Position numbers and translations under genes: made by a program. A stretch of DNA of 64,000 bases from Marinihelvus sp963695135. GTDB taxonomy: Bacteria; Pseudomonadota; Gammaproteobacteria; Xanthomonadales; SZUA-36. The stretch's first letter is position 1; every line of letters starts with the position of its first letter. Positions 21,182 to 29,449 of this stretch are shown here, piece by piece. The stretch covers positions 62,001-126,000 of the forward strand of contig CAVOGA010000001.1 of assembly GCA_963695135.1 (NCBI GenBank). The letters run 5' to 3'. The notes beneath the pieces were generated by a model that was given only the letters and a program-made list of their open reading frames with translations, did no database searches and was not told the DNA's origin.

Positions 21182-22159
21182 ATGAAACAGGATTTAACGC
21201 TACCTGAGCTCAGTGATGTCGTCCGCGCCGCCCGCCGCATCAAGGGCCTGGTGGAACGTACCCCCGTGGTGCGCGGGACGGGGCTTGACGAAGCCCTGGG
21301 TTGCGAGCTTTTTCTGAAGTGTGATCATCTGCAGCCTACCGGCGCCTTCAAGCTACGCGGCGCCAGCAATGCGATCGCCGTGCTCCGGGAACAAGGCGTT
21401 GCAGACGATGTAGCGACGCATTCCAGCGGCAATCACGGCGCCGCACTTGCCTGGGCCGCGCGGGCGGACGGCCGCCGCGCCTTTGTCGTGATGCCCCGCA
21501 ACGCGGTGCGGGAGAAGATTGAGACGGTGCGTCGTTTTGGCGGCGAGGTGGTGCTCTGTGAGCCCGGTCAGCTGCCGCGCGAACAGGGCATGGCGGAGCA
21601 GGTTGCCCTTGGCCGGCAGCCGGTTCCCCCCTATGACCACGTGGACATCATTGCCGGCCAGGGCACGGCGGCGCTGGAACTGTTTGAAGATGTGCCGGAT
21701 CTTGACGATTTGATCGTGCCCATTGGTGGCGGCGGATTGCTCGCGGGTTGCGCCCTCGCGGCGGCCGGACAAACGGGGCAGGTCCGGGTTTATGGCGCAG
21801 AGCCGGCCGGCGCTGCAGATGCTGCGGCCAGCTTTAGCCGGGGTGAGCGGGTTGAGAGTTGGAACCCCGAGACGGTGGCGGACGGTCTCAGGGCCGTTAT
21901 TGGTGAACGGAATTTCGCCATCATCAAGCCGCTGGTTGAAAAGATACTGCTTGCCGATGACAGCGCCATCGAGGCGGCCATGCGCCTGGCTTTCGATCTC
22001 GCGGACCTGCGCATTGAGCCCTCGGCGGCCGTGGCACTGGCGGTGATCGCCGAAAATCCGGAACGCTTTGCCGGGCGCAGGGTCGGCGTCATCCTGACCG
22101 GCGCCAATATTGACCTGGACCGTTATCCCTGGCTTGCGCCCAATGCAACAGAAGACTGA
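21182..22159 (+). CDS. PLP-dependent threonine/serine dehydratase-like enzyme
   Basis: A 325-residue fold-type II PLP enzyme. The Schiff-base Lys is in GAFKLRGASNAI (near residue 57), an Asn-containing SSGNHGAALAW loop follows, and the phosphate-binding Gly-rich loop is IGGGGLLAGCALAA near residue 182. It lacks the C-terminal regulatory ACT domain of biosynthetic IlvA, so it resembles catabolic threonine dehydratase or serine racemase/dehydratase. These deaminate L-Ser or L-Thr to 2-oxo acids and ammonia, or racemise Ser. The following tag gene starts 10 bases after its stop. Confidence 0.88.
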   Translation: MKQDLTLPELSDVVRAARRIKGLVERTPVVRGTGLDEALGCELFLKCDHLQPTGAFKLRGASNAIAVLREQGVADDVATHSSGNHGAALAWAARADGRRAFVVMPRNAVREKIETVRRFGGEVVLCEPGQLPREQGMAEQVALGRQPVPPYDHVDIIAGQGTAALELFEDVPDLDDLIVPIGGGGLLAGCALAAAGQTGQVRVYGAEPAGAADAAASFSRGERVESWNPETVADGLRAVIGERNFAIIKPLVEKILLADDSAIEAAMRLAFDLADLRIEPSAAVALAVIAENPERFAGRRVGVILTGANIDLDRYPWLAPNATED

Positions 22160-22169
22160 ACCTTCAGCC

Positions 22170-22746
22170 ATGACAAATCTCCGGCGTTGCAGCTGGGTCA
22201 GCAATGACCCCGAGTACCTCCGGTATCACGACGAAGAGTGGGGTCAACCGGAATTTGACGAGCTGCGGTTGTTTGAACAACTGACGCTGGAAGGGGCACA
22301 GGCCGGCTTGAGCTGGTTAACCGTGCTGCGCAAGCGCGACGGCTACCGGCAGGCTTTCGAGGGATTCGACCCGCGGCGAATTGCGCATTTTCGACGCAGC
22401 AAAAAATCGATACGCTGATAAAAGACCCCTCAATCGTTCGGCATCGGGGCAAAATCGAATCAACGATCATCAATGCCCGCTGCCTGCTGGCGCTTGTGGG
22501 ATCAGGGCAGCAGCTTGCGCGACCTGACATGGGGTGCCGGCAAGGATCAGCCGCAGATCAACCGGTGGAACATCGCTGTCCGAGGTGCCCACGCAGACAG
22601 AGGCATCGCACCGTCTCAGCAAACAGCTGAAATCACTGGGTTTTCGATTTGTCGGCCCGACCACGGTCTACGCCTACCTGCAGGCGGTTGGGGCAGTCAA
22701 TGATCATGAAACCGCTTGTTTCCGGCACCCCGACCGGCTCGCGTGA
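22170..22746 (+). CDS. tag: DNA-3-methyladenine glycosylase I (four frameshifts)
   Basis: Base-excision repair enzyme removing 3-methyladenine. Collinear with E. coli Tag through RCSWVSNDPEYLRYHDEEWG, EGAQAGLSWLTVLRKRDGYR, IVRHRGKIESTIINAR, SEVPTQTEASHRLSKQLK and GFRFVGPTTVYAYLQAVGAVNDH. Four breaks occur between about 22388 and 22572, each explained by one extra base in TTTT, AAAAAA, GGG and AA runs. The span is 577 bases, 3n+1, exactly as four insertions predict, leaving about 190 residues against 187 in E. coli. All four are insertions in short homopolymers, which favours sequence error; but Tag is dispensable, so real inactivation cannot be excluded. Confidence 0.87.
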
Positions 22747-22781
22747 GAGCCTGCATCGGCCTCGGGGCCGTCACGGCGCAA

Positions 22782-23258
22782 TCAGTCAATCGATTTAAGC
22801 CAGGTTTCGGCAATGATGCGCAGGCCGGCCTCGTCAGCCGGGTTGAAGCGGTCAAGGACCGGGCTGTCCAGATCCAGCACACCAATCAATACACCGTCAC
22901 GCTCCAGGGGCAGCACGATTTCTGACGCGGAATTGGCATCGCAGGCAATATGCCCCTCGAAGGCGTGCACGTCCGCGACCCGCTGAATCTTGCGCGTGGC
23001 CGCCGCGGTTCCGCAGACCCCGGAGCCCAGCGGAATTTCCACGCAGGCGGGCAAGCCCTGGAACGGGCCCAGCACCAACTGCCCGTCCTGTAAAAAGTAA
23101 AAACCCACCCAGTTCACGTTCGCCAGTTCCTGGTAAAGCAGTGCGCCCAGATTGGCCGCATTCGCCACGCGATCCCGGGTAACTGAAAGCAGCGCCTGCG
23201 CCTGCGTATTGAGCAGATTCCAATCGGTAACGGGCTGGCCGGCTGGAAGCCGTGGCAT
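22782..23258 (-). CDS. msrC: Free methionine-(R)-sulfoxide reductase, GAF domain
   Basis: A 158-residue single GAF domain. The three catalytic cysteines of the fRMsr family are at residues 72, 82 and 106, with spacings of 10 and 24, matching Cys84/94/118 of the E. coli enzyme. The motifs NWVGFYFL, GSGVCGTAAATR and SEIVLPLE are typical. It reduces free methionine-R-sulfoxide with thioredoxin and contributes to oxidative-stress repair. It is convergent with tag and lies 17 bases after the DUF938 methyltransferase gene, so it is probably cotranscribed with it. Confidence 0.93.
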   Translation of the reverse strand: MPRLPAGQPVTDWNLLNTQAQALLSVTRDRVANAANLGALLYQELANVNWVGFYFLQDGQLVLGPFQGLPACVEIPLGSGVCGTAAATRKIQRVADVHAFEGHIACDANSASEIVLPLERDGVLIGVLDLDSPVLDRFNPADEAGLRIIAETWLKSID

Positions 23259-23275
23259 TTGCCCCGGATAATTTT

Positions 23276-23893
23276 TCAGTTGGTCGATAGTCCATTTTTC
23301 GAATATACCGCTATCCGGTTGTTGGCGGGCATGTCGATCAGATCGACGAGCCGCATCTGGTGGGCCTGGGCCTCGATGCCCAGGGCATTGAGATCACGAA
23401 TCCCCTGCCGTGGATCAGCGGCGCGCAGCTGCCTGTCGAAGACCTCGTTACTGTAGGCATTATGTTGGCCGTTCTGTGTGAAGGGCCCGTAAATCAGCAG
23501 CATCCCACCGGGCTTCAGCACGCCGGCGGCGCCCTTGATCATGGCGCATACCGCTGACCAGCTCATGATGTGCGTCGTGTTGGCGGTAAACACGACGTCG
23601 TAGCGCTCCGCCGGCCACTTGCCTGCGCATACATCCAGGGTCAGGGGCATGGGCGCGTCGGCACCCTCCCGCTCAATTCTCTCGGCAAGGGCAGGAACAG
23701 CTTCGGGAAGCTCACTGGCTTGCCAGTGAACCCGCGGCAAAGCCGAGGCGAACGCGACCACGTGCTGCCCGGTGCCGGAACCGATTTCCAGAACCCGTGC
23801 GGCCGGCGGCAGCAGCGATTGCAGGGCCTCCAGTATGGGCGCCTGGTTGCGCTCGGCAGCGGGTGAAAAGGGCAAGTCGCTGGTGTTTGTCAT
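23276..23893 (-). CDS. DUF938 family class I SAM-dependent methyltransferase
   Basis: A 205-residue protein with the SAM-binding motif VLEIGSGTGQHVVAFA near residues 35-50. The DUF938 hallmarks are present: SPAAERNQAPILEAL at the N-terminus, and FTANTTHIMSW and LLIYGPF in the middle. The substrate is unknown for the family. It lies beyond the terminator of the pilus operon, which is on the same strand, and upstream of the methionine sulfoxide reductase gene, probably as a separate two-gene unit. Confidence 0.92.
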   Translation of the reverse strand: MTNTSDLPFSPAAERNQAPILEALQSLLPPAARVLEIGSGTGQHVVAFASALPRVHWQASELPEAVPALAERIEREGADAPMPLTLDVCAGKWPAERYDVVFTANTTHIMSWSAVCAMIKGAAGVLKPGGMLLIYGPFTQNGQHNAYSNEVFDRQLRAADPRQGIRDLNALGIEAQAHQMRLVDLIDMPANNRIAVYSKNGLSTN

Positions 23894-23931
23894 CAGATCG
23901 ATCTGGTTCCTGCCAGGGTTCGGGCCCCGGT

Positions 23932-23960
23932 GTAAAAAAGCCCGGGCGATGGCCCGGGCT
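23932..23960 (-). terminator. Rho-independent terminator, minus strand (pil operon)
   Basis: A 9-bp perfect GC-rich stem (23939-23947 with 23952-23960), a 4-base loop and, on the minus strand, a run of six T. It ends the pilMNOPQ transcript about 40 bases past pilQ and isolates it from the DUF938 gene. Confidence 0.9.
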
Positions 23961-23998
23961 TTCCATTTGCTCGCTGTGCCGACCGGAGTCGGCGCCGG

Positions 23999-26152
23999 TC
24001 AGTTCACCGGCGGACGATCTTCCACGATGGTCGGTGACACGAAGATCAGCAGCTCGCGTTTCGTTGAGCTGTTGGACTTGCGCCTGAACAAGGCGCCGAT
24101 TCCGGGAATGCTCGACAGGTACGGCACGCGCTCCTCGGCCCGGGACCGCTCGTCCTGGAAGATACCGCCGAGCACGACCGTTTCGCCATTGTTGACCAGC
24201 ACGCTGGTTTCCAGCTCGCGGGTGTCAATGGACGGAACGCTGCCGCCGCGGGAGGTCTGGAAGATTTCCCCGACCGTGTCCTGCTTCACGTTCAGGTCCA
24301 GCTGTACCCGGTTATCCGGTGTGATCAGCGGCGTGACGCGCAGCTCCAGGACCGCATCCTTGAACTGGACAGCGGTTGCGCCGGAAGAGGTCGCTTCCTC
24401 GTAGGGAATTTCCACACCCTGCTGGATGAAGGCTTCTTCCTGGTTGGCGGTCACTACCCGCGGTGTTGAGATCACCTCGCCTTCGCCTTCCGCCTCCAGC
24501 GCGGAGAGCTCAAGGTCGATCAGCCAGTTACCGGTCAGGAAGGACAGGCCGATGGTGCCGGCATTACCCCGGGTCACCGGCAGGTTAACGTTATAGCGGT
24601 CAGTCAGCGGCGGAATGTCCAGCAAGTCGTCATCGCGCGGATCGATGGCCGGGTTCAGAATATTCGCGCCCTGGCTGGTGCCAGTGACAGCCAGAATGTT
24701 GCTGCCCTGGTGCAGGGCCGACACGCCGAAGCGCACACCCAGTTCATGGGTGAAGTCGCTGGAGGCGATCACGATGCGTGACTCGATCTGCACCTGGCGA
24801 ACGGGCCGGTCGAGATCCGCAACCAGGTCCTGGATGGCCTCGATACGATCTGCGGTATCCGTGATCAGCAGCGTGTTGGTGCGTGTATCAACGGATACCG
24901 AACCGCGCAGCGACAGCAGGCCCGCGCCGCCTCACCTTGCCCATCGGCCGCGCTGAGCCATCTGAACCGATTCCTCGATCAGGGTCTTGAGGTCTTCCGC
25001 CGAAGCGTAGTTGACGCTGATCATCGAGGTAATCAGCGGCTCAAGCTCGCGCTTGTCCTGCGCAGCCTGCAGCATTTCCTGCTCGCGCGCCGCAATGTCA
25101 GCAGCGGGCGCGATCCAGATCACGTTGCCGTTCTCGCGCTTATCCAGGTTGCGCGCATCCAGGATGATGTCCAGCGCCTGGTCCCACGGTACGTTGGTCA
25201 GACGCAGGGTCAGGTTGCCGGTCACGTTATCCGCCACCACGATGTTCAGGTCGGACACGTCGGCAATCAGCTGCAGGACGGAGCGCACGGGAATGTCCTG
25301 GAAGTTAAAGGTGACCTTGGTTCCGGAGTAGGTGCGGTCTTCGAAAAATTCAACTTCGTCAACTTCATCAACCACGGCCTCGACCGTCGCGACTTCGATG
25401 ATCAGCTCGTTGCCGGACTGGTAGGCCAGGTGGTCGAAAATGCCCGCCACCATCATTTCCAGCCGCGTTGAATCACCGCGCTTGGAGACGTCAATAATCT
25501 GCACCGGAGTGGCGAAGTCCACCACGTCCAGCACCTGGTTCAGGTTATCCGGCAGATCGGCGTTGAATACTTCGACGGTGAGCGTGCCTGCGGAGGCATT
25601 TACCGCGACGCTTGCGCCCTCTTTATCCAGACCCAGGATCACGCGACTCTGCCCTTCCTCACCGCGCCGGAAGTCAACGCTCTCCACCGTGTAGGCGCCG
25701 AGATTGCGGGTCGTTGCCGAGGCTGCGGCAGGTGCGCTGGAGTCACTGTCTGCGGCCGGCTTGGTGCTGCCGTTGGCGACGGTCAGCATAACCGCATCAT
25801 CCAGCACCTGGTAATCGAACTGCGCATTCTTGGTCAGGTCAACCAGCACGCGGGTTCGTCCACCGGCGGACAGGGTCGAAAACGAGTCGACCGAGTGGGC
25901 CGCCACTTTCACCGGATCGGAGGAGATGGTGCTGGTCGTATCGGCCATGTCCAGAACGATGCGCGGCGGATTGTCCGTTGCGAAAACATTCACGCTCGGC
26001 TCGGATCCACTGGTCGCGAGGGTAATGGTGACGTCGCCGCTCGGTGCAACCGCGAAGTCCGTTCCGATCACCTTGGTTTGTGCCCAGGCAGTTCCGGAGG
26101 CTGCAATTGCCAGCAAGAGGCCTGCGAGCTTGCCGATCTTAAGAATCCTCAT
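23999..26152 (-). CDS. pilQ: Type IV pilus secretin PilQ (in-frame stop/compensated frame break)
   Basis: Outer-membrane secretin through which type IV pili extend, about 717 residues. The ATG at 26150-26152 (MRILKIGKLAGLLL) has GGGGAAG upstream and begins a signal peptide ending AWAQ. Two AMIN domains, a secretin N0/N1 region with FNFQDIPVRSVLQLIADVS and NVPWDQALDIIL, and the C-terminal secretin core (VQIESRIVIAS, QVQLDLNVKQD-like, VLGGIFQDERS, LIFVSP) are all visible. An in-frame TGA at 24932-24934 interrupts it; coding continues in the same frame with GLLSLRGSVSVD. A neighbouring frame reads LSAADGQGEAARA across the spot, so two compensating indels between about 24920 and 24958 are likelier than a real stop. 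It is the last gene of the operon, 110 bases after pilP. Confidence 0.94.
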
Positions 26153-26262
26153 GTTTCTTCCCCACTTTCCGGTCGGCGATCGATCTGCCTTGATCGTATT
26201 TTCAGTTTTCATTGCTTATACCCTCTGGGTCGTGCGGCGCGCGGCGCCCCCCCGTTCTGTGT

Positions 26263-26820
26263 TCAGCCCCCTTCAAGGGCCAAAGATGCCTCACGCTGCA
26301 GCCAGCCACCGCTTCCATCGTTGATCAGCTCGGACAATCCGATTTCGCCGTCATTGATGCTCACGATCTGGCCGTGATTCTTGCCTAGGTAGTCCTCTAC
26401 GGAGACCCGGTGGACAACGCCATCAGGATCGCGCACCAGACCCCAGTAATTGCCGTCCTGACCAAAGGTGCCCACCATGGTCAGCGTATCCAGCTCAAAG
26501 CGCTCCAGGTACTGTTTTGCCCGGTCGAAGTCCGGTCGCGGTCCGACCGAACCCGCCTCCCCGGCATCGCCAGCCTGCGCCACTTCCCGGCCCTCGCTGG
26601 AAGAACTGCGAAACGGGTCGCGCCCGGCGGTTCCGTCGTATTCGTAAGGCGTGTAGGTCTTCACCGGCGGGATCGGCTCAATTGGCGTCGCCGGCCGCGC
26701 CTTGACCTCCGCGATGTACTGCTGAAGATCGCTCATGTCTCCGCCGCAGGCCGACAGGACCAGGGCGGACGCCAGGGCCGTCAAAGTGGCTTTGTGTGCA
26801 GTGTGCTTGAGTATTCTCAT
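26263..26820 (-). CDS. pilP: Type IV pilus assembly lipoprotein PilP
   Basis: A 185-residue periplasmic lipoprotein with lipobox LSAC (Cys near residue 25), a Pro-rich linker and the C-terminal beta-sandwich motif YDGTAGRDPFR followed by LERFELDTLTMVGTF. It connects the PilMNO inner-membrane complex to the PilQ secretin. Its ATG overlaps the pilO stop by four bases (ATGA), indicating translational coupling. Confidence 0.95.
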   Translation of the reverse strand: MRILKHTAHKATLTALASALVLSACGGDMSDLQQYIAEVKARPATPIEPIPPVKTYTPYEYDGTAGRDPFRSSSSEGREVAQAGDAGEAGSVGPRPDFDRAKQYLERFELDTLTMVGTFGQDGNYWGLVRDPDGVVHRVSVEDYLGKNHGQIVSINDGEIGLSELINDGSGGWLQREASLALEGG

Positions 26821-27446
26821 GGCGCTGCAGCCCCCCCTTCAGCCTGCTGAATCTCCGACCCGTCGAGATAACGGTAGGTTTTCACCTGGCCCTCGAGGAT
26901 AAGCCGCCCCTGGCCGTTCTCATTGTCCGCGCGGCGCAGCGAAACATTGTGCATGGTCAGAATAACCACGCGCGGCAGGGCTGCCACCGCATCAACGAAC
27001 TCGCCGAACTCGTGATAATTGCCCATCATCCGGATGGCAATCGGACGCTCGGCGTAGAAGTCCTGCTGCGCTTCGGCCTGTGGCTCAAAGAGCTGGACGT
27101 CAATGCCGGAGGCCAGCGCTGACTGGGATATGTCGACCAGCAGCTTGTCCATTTCGGTCTTGCTGGGCAGCTGCCGGAACATGGTTTCCAGCAGTTCCTG
27201 CATGTCTTCAAGCTGCTGCTCATACGCACCGAGGTTGGCCGCCTTGCGCTGCTTCTCCTCAAAATCCACACGCAGCGTCAACTCCTGCTGCTCGGCGCGC
27301 TGGAGTTGGTCGTACTTGTCCTTGATCATCAGGAAGTAGCCGGCAACCAGCAGGGCCACCAGCAGAAGTCCGAGCAGGAACATCTTGACCGCCGGGGTCG
27401 CATTGCCCAGGTCGGAAAAGTCGGTATCGCGGAGATCATTCAGCAT
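26817..27446 (-). CDS. pilO: Type IV pilus inner-membrane protein PilO
   Basis: A 209-residue bitopic protein with one N-terminal membrane segment (about residues 21-41), a long coiled coil (about residues 42-95) and a ferredoxin-like domain containing FFAERPIAIRMMGNYHEFG-like sequence. It forms heterodimers with PilN as part of the alignment complex that spans the periplasm. Its start shares a TGATG with the end of pilN. Confidence 0.96.
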   Translation of the reverse strand: MLNDLRDTDFSDLGNATPAVKMFLLGLLLVALLVAGYFLMIKDKYDQLQRAEQQELTLRVDFEEKQRKAANLGAYEQQLEDMQELLETMFRQLPSKTEMDKLLVDISQSALASGIDVQLFEPQAEAQQDFYAERPIAIRMMGNYHEFGEFVDAVAALPRVVILTMHNVSLRRADNENGQGRLILEGQVKTYRYLDGSEIQQAEGGAAAP

Positions 27447-28048
27447 CAGTTTGTCCCCCCGTTATCGAATTGCTCAAAGCCGGCTTCCGCCTCTTCGTCA
27501 AGCGGAGAACGCAGACGCACCGCCAGGGAGTAATCAAACGCCTCCTGGGGATTGGCCGGATCCGGGTTGGCCCGGACAAAGGTCAGGTCCGGATCAACAA
27601 ACAGTTCGTTGTCCGCCAGCGCCTGCAGGTAGGCCGAGACGCGGGCGTTTGACTGGCTCGTTCCCGCAAGGCGCAGGTTCATGCCCTGCTGGGAAATCGT
27701 GTTGAGCGTCACGCCGACAGGAATGGTTTTGGCCAGCTGATCCAGCATTTCCACGGTCAGCGAGCGGCTGGCCTGGAGCTCTTCGATGATCCGCTTGCGC
27801 GAGAGCAGGCGGCTCTTGGTCTCTTCGAGCTCGGCGATTCGCCGGATCTGGACCTGCAAGCGGTTGATTTCGGTCTGGATGGTCTGATTTCTCGCGTTCT
27901 GGTTGTTGATGGCGCTGTCAAACGCCATGCTCACGATGAACACGATGACCACGCCGGTAATTGCGGTCATCAGCGCCGAGAGGGCGAATTTCCTCTGACG
28001 CTCCTGGCGCAACTCTTCGCGCCAGGGTAACAGGTTGATCTTTGCCAT
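27446..28048 (-). CDS. pilN: Type IV pilus inner-membrane protein PilN
   Basis: A 200-residue bitopic protein beginning with the conserved MAKINLLPWREELR, which docks into PilM. A membrane segment (about residues 22-44), a coiled coil and a C-terminal ferredoxin-like domain follow. It starts inside a TGATG overlap with pilM and ends in one with pilO. Confidence 0.97.
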   Translation of the reverse strand: MAKINLLPWREELRQERQRKFALSALMTAITGVVIVFIVSMAFDSAINNQNARNQTIQTEINRLQVQIRRIAELEETKSRLLSRKRIIEELQASRSLTVEMLDQLAKTIPVGVTLNTISQQGMNLRLAGTSQSNARVSAYLQALADNELFVDPDLTFVRANPDPANPQEAFDYSLAVRLRSPLDEEAEAGFEQFDNGGTN

Positions 28049-29106
28049 CAGTCAAATCCCCTTAGTGCCAGCCCCATCGCCACCATCAGGTTTGGCGTGT
28101 TGCGCTTCAGCGCGGAGACGGCAACCGAAGGCGCCACGTCCATGCCCGAAATCGGATCAGCCACCCGCGTGGTCAATCCCAGCTCCTGCTGGACCATGGC
28201 CGCCAGGCCTTTCAGCGAAGCGGTGCCGCCGGCCAGGTATATGGTGCTGATCGGTGAGTAGTCATTGCTCGAGGCGAAGAACTGCAGCGCCCGGCTGATC
28301 TGGTGAACAATATTGAGCTGGAACGGTTCCAGCACCTCGGCTTCGAAGTCCTCGGGGCCGTCTTCCGCCCGTTCGAAGAAGCTCGCCTGCTCCGGCGACA
28401 TGTCGTAACGCCGCATGGTCTCCTCGAGGAGCTGGTGCCCACCAAACGGGTGTTCCCGGTTATAGATTACCCGGCCGCCGCGCAGAACCAGCAGGGTTGT
28501 GAGATCACGGCCGATGTCGAAGATGCCGACCGCCTCGTTCTTGCTCAGGTGGTCCCGCTCGCGAATCAGCTCAAAGGCGTTGGCAATGGCGAAAGCCTCA
28601 ACATCAACAACCTTGGCAACCAGTCCCGCTGCTTCCAGCGCGTCCTGCCGGCTTTCGACGTTTTCGCTCTTGCTGGCGGCAAGAAGGATGTCAATCAGGT
28701 CCGGATTGCGCGCCGAGGGGCCGAGGATATCGAAATCCAGGCTGACCTCGTCAAGCGGGTAAGGAACGTATTGGTTGGCTTCGATCTGGATCTGGCTTTC
28801 GACGTCAGCCTCAGCAAGATTGGAAGGCAGCGCGATGGTCTTGGTGAACACCGCCGGGCCGGAAACTGCGATCGCACATGCCTTGGACCGCGTGCCCGAA
28901 TTCTTGACGGCACGGTCGATGGCGTTGGAAATCGCCTCGATGTCCTGGACCGTCTTGTCGACAACAACGCCCTCCCGCAGCGGCTCCATCGCAAAGTGTT
29001 CAATGCGATACCCACTCCCGGATTCGGACAGTTGCAGTGCCCTCACATACGATGAGCCAATGTCCAGGCCAATGACTGGCGCTTTCTTATTACCGAACAG
29101 TTTCAA
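28048..29106 (-). CDS. pilM: Type IV pilus actin-like ATPase PilM
   Basis: A 352-residue cytoplasmic protein of the actin/FtsA fold. The phosphate-1 region is APVIGLDIGSSYVRALQL, the second is GIFDIGRDLTTLLVL, and the adenosine motif is IYLAGGTASLKGLA. It binds the N-terminus of PilN and organises the inner-membrane pilus platform. It is the first gene of the five-gene pil operon, preceded by AAGGGA, and is divergent from ponA, the arrangement usual in gammaproteobacteria. Confidence 0.97.
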   Translation of the reverse strand: MKLFGNKKAPVIGLDIGSSYVRALQLSESGSGYRIEHFAMEPLREGVVVDKTVQDIEAISNAIDRAVKNSGTRSKACAIAVSGPAVFTKTIALPSNLAEADVESQIQIEANQYVPYPLDEVSLDFDILGPSARNPDLIDILLAASKSENVESRQDALEAAGLVAKVVDVEAFAIANAFELIRERDHLSKNEAVGIFDIGRDLTTLLVLRGGRVIYNREHPFGGHQLLEETMRRYDMSPEQASFFERAEDGPEDFEAEVLEPFQLNIVHQISRALQFFASSNDYSPISTIYLAGGTASLKGLAAMVQQELGLTTRVADPISGMDVAPSVAVSALKRNTPNLMVAMGLALRGFD

Positions 29107-29449
29107 TGTTTTAGTCCCTTAATTTATCGCCAAAGGCTTGCGCGCCAATAGCTTATTGAAACTTTCTTCAGCCGATTTTTAGCAGATTGCCCGCCAATAC
29201 TCAATGGCAAGGCCAGTACGCCTGGCTGAAAAAACCCCGTCCCCTCCGGTCCTCGGCCTCGTGATCTGTGCCCGTCTCACCGCAGGAACCCTTTGAGACG
29301 TTGATGGGTCAGACCCACTTGTAACATTGTCGAAGGCCCGCAGTGCATAATGGACCACCTTTTTATATTGTCCCGGTAGCATGCTTCTAAGGCACAATGA
29401 CCGCGGCGTATCTCTTGTGGATACTTCTTTAGCATAACAGGTTAACAGC
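29107..29449. other. Divergent intergenic region between pilM and ponA
   Basis: 343 bases with lower GC than the flanks. It must carry the promoters of pilM (leftward) and ponA (rightward). I see no convincing coding sequence; the long minus-strand reading frame here is out of register with any family I know. No clear sigma-70 pair with good spacing stands out. Confidence 0.5.
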
